Assembly (NCBI GenBank): GCA_005804885.1
Contig: SYOX01000052.1
Span: 1 to 56,488 of the forward strand
DNA from: Pseudomonadota bacterium
GTDB lineage: Bacteria > Myxococcota_A > Bradymonadia > Bradymonadales > GCA-2716585
Reading direction: 5' to 3'
Length of the DNA stretch: 56,488 bases
Shown piece after piece: positions 32,889-39,703 of the stretch. The position numbers and the translations under genes were made by a program. How positions within the stretch are numbered: position 1 is the stretch's first letter; each line of letters opens with the position of its first letter. The notes under the pieces were generated by a model that made no database searches, was not told the origin of the DNA, and saw nothing but the letters and a program-made list of their open reading frames with translations.

Positions 32889-33812
32889 ATGACCCCCCCC
32901 GAGAGCGCCAGCGCGCTGCTTGAGGCGCTCCGCGAGCTGCTCCACGCCAGCCCCTCGGCTCGCTCCTGGCGCCAGCTCTGCGCCCTGCTCGGGCGCTGGC
33001 CCGAGGACAGCGCCCAGGTGGGCTTCGATTACGCCGAGGCCCACCTGGGCCGATGGCCCGACTCCCTGCGCGGGGCGGACGCGGCCTGGATCGAGCGCGC
33101 CCTGGTCGGAGAGCCCGAGCCGATGCTCCGGCTCGCCCGGCGCTGCACCATCAACCGGAACATCGGCCCGGAGGGCGCGCGGCGCCTGGCCGCCTGCGAG
33201 GACCTCGGCCAGCTCACGCTGATGAGCCTGAGCACCGCGGCGATCGGCCTCGAAGGGGTCGAGGCGCTGGCGGCCTCTCCCCACATGGCGCGCCTGACCT
33301 CCCTGAACCTGACCCACAACGGCTGCGGCGACGCGGGGATGGCGGCGCTGGCGGCCTCCCCGCACATGGCGAGGCTGGAGCACCTCGACCTGTGGAACAA
33401 CGCCATCGGGCCCGAGGGCGCGGCGTCGCTGGCGGCTTCGGCTCAGATCGTCGGCCTCGGCAGGCTCCAGCTCGGCGCAAACCCCATCGGCGACGCGGGG
33501 ATGGCGGCGCTGGCGGCCTCCCCGAACCTCTCTCAGGTGACCGAGCTGAGCCTGCCCAGCTGCGACATCGGCCCCGAGGGCGCTCTGATGCTGGTCCGAT
33601 CGCCCTTCGCGGCCCGCCTGCGTCACCTGGACCTGTCCTTCAACGCCATCGAGGAGGACGCGCTGATCGAGCTGGCCAGCGCCCCGTCGCTGGCGCGCGC
33701 GCGGACCTTGTCGCTGGAGGGCTGCGGGCTGACGCCGACCGCGATCCGCGCCCTGGCGTGGTCCAGGACGCTCTCGGAGAAGGTCCGCGAGGACTTCCGC
33801 GCCATGATCTGA
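32889..33812 (+). CDS. Leucine-rich-repeat protein, second copy
   Basis: This 307-residue protein begins at ATG 32889 with GGAGG upstream, 17 bases after hutF. Residues 1-80 are a helical head (ALRELLHASPSARSW, QVGFDYAEAHLGRWP) that closely parallels the head of the LRR protein at 15310-17070, and about seven ribonuclease-inhibitor-type LRRs follow (L-x-L-x2-N-x-I-G-x-E/A-G). It is probably cytoplasmic. The two proteins are paralogues that differ in repeat number. Confidence 0.87.
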   Translation: MTPPESASALLEALRELLHASPSARSWRQLCALLGRWPEDSAQVGFDYAEAHLGRWPDSLRGADAAWIERALVGEPEPMLRLARRCTINRNIGPEGARRLAACEDLGQLTLMSLSTAAIGLEGVEALAASPHMARLTSLNLTHNGCGDAGMAALAASPHMARLEHLDLWNNAIGPEGAASLAASAQIVGLGRLQLGANPIGDAGMAALAASPNLSQVTELSLPSCDIGPEGALMLVRSPFAARLRHLDLSFNAIEEDALIELASAPSLARARTLSLEGCGLTPTAIRALAWSRTLSEKVREDFRAMI

Positions 33813-33832
33813 GCGCCCGGCAGGGCGGCGCC

Positions 33833-34717
33833 TCAGTAGATGAAGTCGTCCTGGCCGTTGGTGACCGTGATGATGAGGAGGGTGTCGGCCTTGAGGGCGT
33901 CGTCCAGCGGCGCGTAGGCCGCGCGCATGGCCTCGGCGTGGCGCTCCTCGTCGGCCAGGATGTGCAGGATCTGCTTGGTCCAGCGGTCCTCGGGCGCGAC
34001 GTTGGCGGTGCTCTTGAGGACCCCGTCGAGCTTGCGCGACAGCAGCGAGGAGGCCTGCTCGACGGGATAATCGGCGTCGCGCGGGAAGGAGACCGCGCGG
34101 GTGACGCTGACGCCGATCTTGTGCCCGTCGATCTCGACGAGCAGGTCGGTGATCTTCCCCATCGGGTCCGTGTAGAGGATCTCGGTCTCGGTCTTGAGCA
34201 GCGCGGCCAGCTCGCAGCGGTGGAGCGCTTCGAAGGCGAAGACCTCCGAGAGCAGGGAGTTGCCGCCGGCATTGCCGTCCGTCAGGATCTCCTGGCCGCC
34301 CTCGCTCAGGAGCGCGAGGTCCGCGTCGTCGTAGGGGTCCATGGCGAAGTCGATGTGGTTGATGAAGACCTCGGCTTGCCCCTCCAGCTCGGCGCGGCCG
34401 AGGACGCCGCACGCGCCGGAGAGGGCGCCGAAGCCGTCGAGCGGCGTCTCTGCTTCGGGTTCAGGTTCGGGCTCGGGCGTCGGCTCGGGTGTCGGCTCGG
34501 GGTTGGCCGGCTCGGGTTCGGGGGTGGGTTCAGGCTCGGAAGTCGGCTCGGGCTCGGGCGCCCCCTCCGGCTCAGGCTCGGGTGTGGGCTCGGGGCTGCG
34601 CTCGTCTTCGGCGCCGGCGTCGGGCGGCGTGGGCGCGGGGTCGGCGTCAGGCGAGGGGCAGCCGAGCGCGGCGGAGGCGATCGCCAGCGCGAGGAGGAGG
34701 ATCGAGGCGGTCTTCAT
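33833..34717 (-). CDS. Lipoprotein with Pro/Glu linker and conserved C-terminal domain
   Basis: This 294-residue protein has a signal peptide ending in a lipobox-like ASAALGC (Cys 20), a P-E-P-T linker (about 25-95), and a globular domain (100-294) without a recognised family; [25 protein letters not shown] and [17 protein letters not shown] are its most distinct stretches. The linker would lift the domain off the membrane. It lies just downstream of the FHA gene (8-base gap) and may be translated from the same transcript. Confidence 0.75.
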   Translation of the reverse strand: MKTASILLLALAIASAALGCPSPDADPAPTPPDAGAEDERSPEPTPEPEPEGAPEPEPTSEPEPTPEPEPANPEPTPEPTPEPEPEPEAETPLDGFGALSGACGVLGRAELEGQAEVFINHIDFAMDPYDDADLALLSEGGQEILTDGNAGGNSLLSEVFAFEALHRCELAALLKTETEILYTDPMGKITDLLVEIDGHKIGVSVTRAVSFPRDADYPVEQASSLLSRKLDGVLKSTANVAPEDRWTKQILHILADEERHAEAMRAAYAPLDDALKADTLLIITVTNGQDDFIY

Positions 34718-34724
34718 GGTGTCT

Positions 34725-35744
34725 TCAGGAGGCCTGGATGTAGTCGTTCTGAAGGAGGTAGACGAGGTCCTGGAAGGTCTCGAAGTCGCTGGCCAGGGAG
34801 GTGTTCAGGACGACCTCGACGTGGACGCAGTTGTGGACGAGCTGCATGGTGTCGAGCAGCTCGGGGGTCAGGGCGCGCAGGGGCGGGACGAGGGGTTTCT
34901 TGATGGACAGGGTCTGCCCGAGCGCGGGGACGCTGGGGCCGAGGTTGGCGATCTCGTCGAGCTGGCGCATGCCCTCCATCAGGAGGGCCTCGGTGGAGGC
35001 CTCCATCTCTTCGGGGAAGATCTGGGCGCTGGGTTGTTCGAGGGAGAAGGTGCCGCTGACCCAGGACAAGGTGCGGTAGAAGGCCTTGTAGGGTGAGATG
35101 TCGGGCGAGTTGCTGGTGCGGCAGTAGACGAGGCGGCCGTCGCGCAGGAAGAGCTCGGCGTTGTGCTGGGAGTTGATGACCAGGACGCCGCTCTTCTTGG
35201 AGGTGCTGAAGAGCTGCAGGAGGTCAGGCAGCGGGACCTCGTCGATGAGCCCGGAGATCGAGCCGGTGATCGTCGTGCCGCCGTGCCGGGTCGAGGCCAC
35301 GGCGGGCATGCTCTGGGGGGTCTGGTAGGCGTTGTCAGGCAGATCGCGGATGTTGGGGCTGGTGCCGCCGCCGTCCTCGTCCGATGCGGCCACCAGCTTG
35401 ATGATGCTGGTGCCGACGAGGATGCGGTCGCCCTCCTTGAGGCGCTTCTTGGAGACCTTCTCGCCGTTGACGAAGGTGCCGTTGGTGCTGCCAAGGTCTT
35501 CGATGTAGAGCTCGCCGCCGTGGGTGGTGATCCGCGAGTGCTGGCGCGAGACCATGTCCTCGACGAGCACCATGTCCAGATCGCTGCTGCGCCCGATGAT
35601 CAACTCGGTGTCGAGCTCAAGGGGGAACTCTCCACCTTGGTACTTGCCGGAGATGAATTTGAGGACGTAGCCGCTCCCTGGGCGCTTCAAGGCGGCCTCT
35701 CCTGGGTCAATAGGCGTCATAGTGTCCAGCGTCAGTTCCAACAT
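34725..35744 (-). CDS. FHA domain plus DUF4388 (PATAN) signalling protein
   Basis: Starting at ATG 35744 gives 339 residues (TTG 35756 and ATG 35720 are alternatives). Residues about 25-120 form a FHA domain with [17 protein letters not shown] and [10 protein letters not shown], which binds phosphothreonine. Residues about 160-260 match DUF4388 ([30 protein letters not shown]), a module common in Myxococcota that links signalling proteins. No transmembrane helix is present. A candidate promoter with a very short leader lies at 35754-35783. Confidence 0.9.
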   Translation of the reverse strand: MLELTLDTMTPIDPGEAALKRPGSGYVLKFISGKYQGGEFPLELDTELIIGRSSDLDMVLVEDMVSRQHSRITTHGGELYIEDLGSTNGTFVNGEKVSKKRLKEGDRILVGTSIIKLVAASDEDGGGTSPNIRDLPDNAYQTPQSMPAVASTRHGGTTITGSISGLIDEVPLPDLLQLFSTSKKSGVLVINSQHNAELFLRDGRLVYCRTSNSPDISPYKAFYRTLSWVSGTFSLEQPSAQIFPEEMEASTEALLMEGMRQLDEIANLGPSVPALGQTLSIKKPLVPPLRALTPELLDTMQLVHNCVHVEVVLNTSLASDFETFQDLVYLLQNDYIQAS

Positions 35745-35753
35745 TGCCTCGTC

Positions 35754-35783
35754 CAATTAGGCCACACGGTCGGGTGAAGTCAA
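35754..35783 (-). promoter_or_regulatory. Candidate sigma-70-type promoter for the FHA gene
   Basis: On the minus strand, TTGACT (35778-35783) stands 16-18 bases from CCTAAT/TAATTG (35754-35761). Transcription would begin only a few bases before the ATG at 35744. The -10 box is imperfect. Confidence 0.35.
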
Positions 35784-35901
35784 GAACTGCACAGGGCCAC
35801 CGGCGCAGGCTTTGAAGCCTCGCCCCGAGGCGGTAGGCTGTAGGTGGCCGCGCATTGCGGCGCCATGGTGGTCGCGCTGCGCGCTCGCGGAGGTCAGGGC
35901 G

Positions 35902-36351
35902 ATGTCGGGTTCGACGGTGCTGGTTGCGTTGGGGATGATCGCGCTGGGGGCGCTCTTGTGGCCGCGCCGCCGCCGCCCCCTGAACGCCGAGGCCCTCAAG
36001 AAGGCCCTGGCGACGCCGCTGGCCCGGGAGCTCTGGCGCCAGGAGTCCACGCCCCCCCACGCCACCTCGCCAGACACCCTGGTGCCGATCCTCGCCTTTG
36101 ACCTCTACAGCGGGCCGATGCGGCGGCTCTACGATCGCTCCCGGGCCATGGACGGGCGGATGCTGCGGGCGCTGGTGGCCCGGCCCGACGACGTCGACCT
36201 GCAGGCGGCGATCCGGGCGCAGCAGACGGCCACCCGGGAGGTGCGGCGCCGCTTGATGGGCGTGTTGATGGGGCTGGAGGCTCCCGGCGCGCCGCTCGAT
36301 GACCTCGAACGCGCGCTCGACGCCGTCAACGAGGCGCTGCGGCGCCTCTGA
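35902..36351 (+). CDS. Small membrane-anchored protein
   Basis: This 149-residue protein begins with one membrane helix (MSGSTVLVALGMIALGALL) followed by a positive stretch (WPRRRRP), giving a cytoplasmic C-terminal helical domain. GAGG lies upstream of the chosen ATG; an in-frame start at 35812 would add residues without a clear signal. No family was recognised. It converges on the sigma-region-4-like gene. Confidence 0.6.
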   Translation: MSGSTVLVALGMIALGALLWPRRRRPLNAEALKKALATPLARELWRQESTPPHATSPDTLVPILAFDLYSGPMRRLYDRSRAMDGRMLRALVARPDDVDLQAAIRAQQTATREVRRRLMGVLMGLEAPGAPLDDLERALDAVNEALRRL

Positions 36352-36386
36352 GGCGCTCAAGGCGCAGGCGGCGCCGAGGGGTCGGC

Positions 36387-36857
36387 TCAGGCGCCCTCGT
36401 CGGAGGGCTCGCCCTCGCTGGGGGGGGCCTCGTAGGTCGTCCGCAGCTTCTCCAGGCCGAGCACCTCGACCTGCCGGATGCGCTCGCGGGTCAAGTTGAG
36501 CAGCTCGCCGACCTCTTCGAGGGTGATCCCGCCCCGATCGGCCACGTCCAGCGCGCAGGTCTCGCTCATCTCCCAGACGTCGAGGTCGGGGAAGTTGATC
36601 TTGATGGACCCCGTCTCGCTGTTGACGTCGAGGTAGAGGTGGTACTTGCAGGAGATGTAGGGGCAGGGTCGCTCGGCGGTGCGGCAGTCCTCGCGGGTGC
36701 TCGGGCGCACCTCGTCGAGCTCCGCCAGGATCGCCGTCGCCTCAGCGCGCTCTTCCCGGGTCAGGCGGCGCATGGCGATCGTCTTTGACCGCCGCAGCCC
36801 CTTTCGCGCGCCGCGCTTGGAGCCCGAGCTGCGCCGTCCGCGCTTTGTCGTGGCCAT
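36387..36857 (-). CDS. Sigma-70 region-4-like DNA-binding protein with Cys motif
   Basis: This 156-residue protein has a basic N-terminus (residues 1-35), a middle part with cysteines in [17 protein letters not shown], and a C-terminal helix-turn-helix (about 105-145: [30 protein letters not shown]) that matches the -35-recognising region 4 of sigma-70 factors. Regions 1-3 are absent, so it is not a full sigma factor. It may be a regulator that uses the region 4 fold, and the three cysteines could bind metal or sense redox state (inference). Confidence 0.85.
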   Translation of the reverse strand: MATTKRGRRSSGSKRGARKGLRRSKTIAMRRLTREERAEATAILAELDEVRPSTREDCRTAERPCPYISCKYHLYLDVNSETGSIKINFPDLDVWEMSETCALDVADRGGITLEEVGELLNLTRERIRQVEVLGLEKLRTTYEAPPSEGEPSDEGA

Positions 36858-36969
36858 GAGCCTCTTGTCCGTCCGTCTTGGTGGATCGTCAGAACGCCGA
36901 CCGACCTTAGAGCGGCGCGGCCGGCTCTGTCAAGCGCCGATCCCTCGCCAACGTCCCAGGCGAGGGCCG

Positions 36970-36997
36970 TTGACAGGTGATCGGCGCTGGCTACAAT
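36970..36997 (+). promoter_or_regulatory. Sigma-70-type promoter with leaderless start
   Basis: A perfect TTGACA (36970-36975) and TACAAT (36992-36997) are separated by 16 bases. The expected transcription start, about 7 bases downstream, falls on the GTG/ATG start of the prenyltransferase gene (37004 or 37007), so the mRNA is probably leaderless. No ribosome-binding site is present. Confidence 0.75.
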
Positions 36998-37006
36998 CCG
37001 CGCGTG

Positions 37007-37903
37007 ATGATGGTCGACCTGATTAAATCAATGCGCCCCCACCAGTGGGTCAAGAACCTCTTCGTCCTCGCGCCGCTGGTGTTCTCCCAAAGGCTCCTGG
37101 AGCTGCCGATGCTGTCCAGGGCCGCCTTTGGCGCCTTCCTGTTCTGCATGGTGTCCGGGGTCGTCTACCTGATGAACGACGTCTTTGACGCCGAGAAGGA
37201 CAGGGCCCACCCCACCAAGCGGCTGCGCCCGGTGGCCTCGGGGCGGCTGCCGGCCAAGGTGGCCGCGACCGCCGCCGGCCTCATCGGGCTGTCCTCGCTG
37301 GCCGTGGCCCTGTGGCTGGACTGGCGCTTCGGCGCCGTGGCGGTCGCCTACCTGATCGTCAACGCCCTCTACTCCTGGAAGCTCAAGCACGTCGCCTTCG
37401 TCGACGTGAGCACCATCGCCCTGGGCTTCCTGCTGCGCACGCTGGCCGGGGCCTTCGTCATCGGCGTGTCGCTCTCGGAGTGGCTCTTCGGCTGCACCTT
37501 CCTGCTGGCCCTCTTCCTCGGCCTGGGCAAGCGCAAGCACGAGATCCTCCAGGCCGGAGACAGGGGCGCCGAGCAGCGCCGCGTGCTCGACAACTACCGC
37601 CTCGAACACCTCAACTACGCCCTGCTCTGCGTCGCCGGACTGACGATCGCGGCCTACACCGCCTACGCCCTGTCCGTCTCGCTGCCCGGCCAACCCCTGC
37701 ACCCCAGCAGGGCGCCCTTCGAATCCCACTGGATGCCCGCGACCATCCCCTTCGCCGTCATCGGCCTCTTTCGCTTCTACATGCTGATCTCCAGATCCGA
37801 GGACGCCGACAGCCCCACCGACCGCATGATCCGAGACCTCCCCTTCCTGATCAACCTGGGCCTGTGGGGAGCGGCCATCCTCGTCATGATCTATCTGGAC
37901 TGA
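37007..37903 (+). CDS. UbiA-family prenyltransferase (decaprenyl-phosphate phosphoribosyltransferase-like)
   Basis: This 298-residue protein (GTG at 37004 adds one) has about eight hydrophobic segments and the first Asp-rich motif NDVFDAEKDRAHPTKRLRP (about residues 55-75), which binds the Mg-diphosphate substrate. The order and length fit UbiA enzymes, most closely those related to decaprenyl-phosphate 5-phosphoribosyltransferase, but the donor and acceptor cannot be fixed from sequence. It lies in the membrane and is transcribed from the leaderless promoter. The 3' end overlaps the convergent FlgM-like gene by 20 bases. Confidence 0.88.
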   Translation: MMVDLIKSMRPHQWVKNLFVLAPLVFSQRLLELPMLSRAAFGAFLFCMVSGVVYLMNDVFDAEKDRAHPTKRLRPVASGRLPAKVAATAAGLIGLSSLAVALWLDWRFGAVAVAYLIVNALYSWKLKHVAFVDVSTIALGFLLRTLAGAFVIGVSLSEWLFGCTFLLALFLGLGKRKHEILQAGDRGAEQRRVLDNYRLEHLNYALLCVAGLTIAAYTAYALSVSLPGQPLHPSRAPFESHWMPATIPFAVIGLFRFYMLISRSEDADSPTDRMIRDLPFLINLGLWGAAILVMIYLD

Positions 37904-38204
37904 ACCTGGGCAGCTCCGAGGTGTCCACCTCCACCGGCAGCAGCCGATCGAGGATGCTCATCGCGATCGCCTCCGGATCGAGCCTGTAATCCCCCCCCGC
38001 GATCCGCCGCCTCACCTCCGCAGCCTCGAAGTAGACGCGGCACTTGCTCTCCTCATGGCGCAACCCCACCTCGCCGCGACGGCGCGACGCGACGTCGAAG
38101 GGGATGACCCTGGGAGGCGCGGCCAGGCTCCTGACCTCAACACGCTCGGCGCGCCTCTTCGCCTCGAAGTAAGCGCTGAACTCGACGATCTTTGTGCGCT
38201 CCAT
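37884..38204 (-). CDS. FlgM-like small protein (possible anti-sigma factor)
   Basis: This 106-residue protein starts after GGAGGGG. Its C-terminal part, RRRIAGGDYRLDPEAIAMSILDRLL, follows the FlgM pattern (V/I-x2-G-x-Y-x-I/V-D-x-E-x-I-A-x2-L-L), the part that binds and inhibits the flagellar sigma factor. The N-terminal part is basic. No flagellar gene is in the window, so any target sigma factor is unknown. The resemblance is short and could be misleading. Confidence 0.6.
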   Translation of the reverse strand: MERTKIVEFSAYFEAKRRAERVEVRSLAAPPRVIPFDVASRRRGEVGLRHEESKCRVYFEAAEVRRRIAGGDYRLDPEAIAMSILDRLLPVEVDTSELPRFSPDRS

Positions 38205-38288
38205 CCCGTCCCCTCCGGCTTCGGTGAGCTTCCTTCGCTCACTTGTCTATCGGAAGGCTCGCGCCGATCTTGAAGCCCCGCGACAAAA

Positions 38289-38948
38289 TCATCTCCCCCG
38301 TGAGCTCCCCGCCCGCTCCACCCCCGCGCTCGCCTCCAGCCGGCGCCTCACCAGCGCGATGAGCGCCAGGAGCCCAAGGAAGGTGACCAGCGAGCCCGTC
38401 GATCCCCCGGAGACCGTCGCGCAGCCCCCCTCCGCGCCCGCGTGGCCCACCCGGATCGGCGCGCTCGTCTCGCCCAGGTTGCCGGCTCGATCCATCGCCG
38501 TGAGCCGGATGACGAAGGAGAAGGGCTCCTGCTCGTCGGTGGCCCCGTCGGAGAAGGGCAGGGTGATCGTCCCCCCTTCGAGCCGCACAGGCTCGGCCGG
38601 CAGCGCGAGCCCCCCCGGCGGGGCCCCCTCGACCAGCTCTACGACGTAGCCGATCTCCTCCGGGCCGCTCTGGTCGTCCTCGGGGCCCTGGATCGTCAGC
38701 GTGACCACCCCCAGGTCGTCGCAGCTCGTCAAGGACTGCCCCGGCGGGCAGCCGGCCTCGGTCTGCGGCCCGCTCCCGCGCAGGACGCTGACCTGCGCGG
38801 CGATGGCGCCCTGCGGCGGCTCGGTGTCGACGCCCTCCAGCGCCGGATCGATCTCGTGGATGGGGATGGGCGCGAAGCTGCAAGCGCTGGCGCGCTCCGC
38901 CGAGGTGATCGCAGCGGCGATCAAGATCAAGACAGCCACATGGCGCAT
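38289..38948 (-). CDS. Exported protein with MYXO-CTERM-like sorting tail
   Basis: Starting at ATG 38948 (GGAGGAG four bases upstream) the protein has 219 residues: a signal peptide (MRHVAVLILIAAAITSAERASAC), an extracellular beta-rich region that resembles Ig/fibronectin-like folds (FVIRLTAMDRAGNLGETSA), and a C-terminal tail with Cys, a hydrophobic helix and RRR (GGCATVSGG...LLALIALVRRR). The tail fits the MYXO-CTERM signal known in Myxococcota, which supports cell-surface sorting. The role is unknown. Confidence 0.75.
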   Translation of the reverse strand: MRHVAVLILIAAAITSAERASACSFAPIPIHEIDPALEGVDTEPPQGAIAAQVSVLRGSGPQTEAGCPPGQSLTSCDDLGVVTLTIQGPEDDQSGPEEIGYVVELVEGAPPGGLALPAEPVRLEGGTITLPFSDGATDEQEPFSFVIRLTAMDRAGNLGETSAPIRVGHAGAEGGCATVSGGSTGSLVTFLGLLALIALVRRRLEASAGVERAGSSRGR

Positions 38949-39175
38949 CGTCTCCTCCACGCTCAACATGCCTGCACGTCCCCGGCCGACCTCGACCCGG
39001 ATCACCTGAGCGTACAAGCTCCCCGAAGCGGATGCCAGCGAGGCCCCTGGGCTGTCGCGGTCGACGCTGAAGCGGGCCTTGAGGCCGCCGCGTGAAAAAA
39101 AATCGCGGGGCGCCTAAGAAAGCACCGGGGTGCGACGTGGACAGAGTGAATGAGGAACCGAGGCCTCGGAGTCCC

Positions 39176-39703
39176 ATGGCAACAACAGACCATGAAGCCA
39201 GACGCCAGTGGGTGCGCAGCGCCCTCGAACAGTACGAGCGGCCGCTCATCGGCTACGCCCGCCAGATCGTCGGCGACCTGGACGTCGCCCGCGACGTCGT
39301 CCAGGAGACCTTCCTGCGGCTCTGGCAGGCCGATCAGGGGGCGATCGAGGATCACCTGGCCGAGTGGCTCTTCACGGTCTGCCGAAACCGGGCGCTCGAC
39401 GTGCGCCGCAAGGAGAGCCGAATGCAACCCATGTCCGAAGTCGATCCCCGTCCCAGCGCGGCCGAATCGCCACCCGAGGCCATCGAGCGGCGTCAGTCCG
39501 TCCACCAGCTCGTCGAGGCGATGAACGCCTTGCCCGAGAACCAGCGCGAGGTCGTCCGCCTGAAGTTCCAGAGCGGCCTGAGCTACAAGCAGATCAGCGA
39601 GGTCACCGGCCTGAGCGTCTCGAACGTGGGCTATCTGCTCCACATCGGCCTCAAGACCCTGCGCTCCCAGATGGACAGCGCCACCAGCAGGAGGGCGTCA
39701 TGA
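39176..39703 (+). CDS. ECF-family RNA polymerase sigma factor
   Basis: ATG 39176 has GGAG four bases upstream, giving 175 residues (the frame opens at 39092). Region 2 is ALEQYERPLIGYARQ...DVVQETFLRLWQ (about 15-55) and region 4 is LPENQREVVRLKF...YKQISEVTGLSVSNVGYLLHIGLKTLR (about 120-165). Group-IV sigma factors direct transcription to a small regulon. It overlaps the vWA gene by four bases (ATGA), which places the partner in the same operon, as expected for an anti-sigma factor. Confidence 0.92.
   Translation: MATTDHEARRQWVRSALEQYERPLIGYARQIVGDLDVARDVVQETFLRLWQADQGAIEDHLAEWLFTVCRNRALDVRRKESRMQPMSEVDPRPSAAESPPEAIERRQSVHQLVEAMNALPENQREVVRLKFQSGLSYKQISEVTGLSVSNVGYLLHIGLKTLRSQMDSATSRRAS

Noticed and set aside
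38239..39249. 336-codon minus-strand frame overlapping the MYXO-CTERM-like gene
   Set aside because: Arg-rich, no signal peptide or motif; the other frame has a signal peptide, domain and sorting tail.
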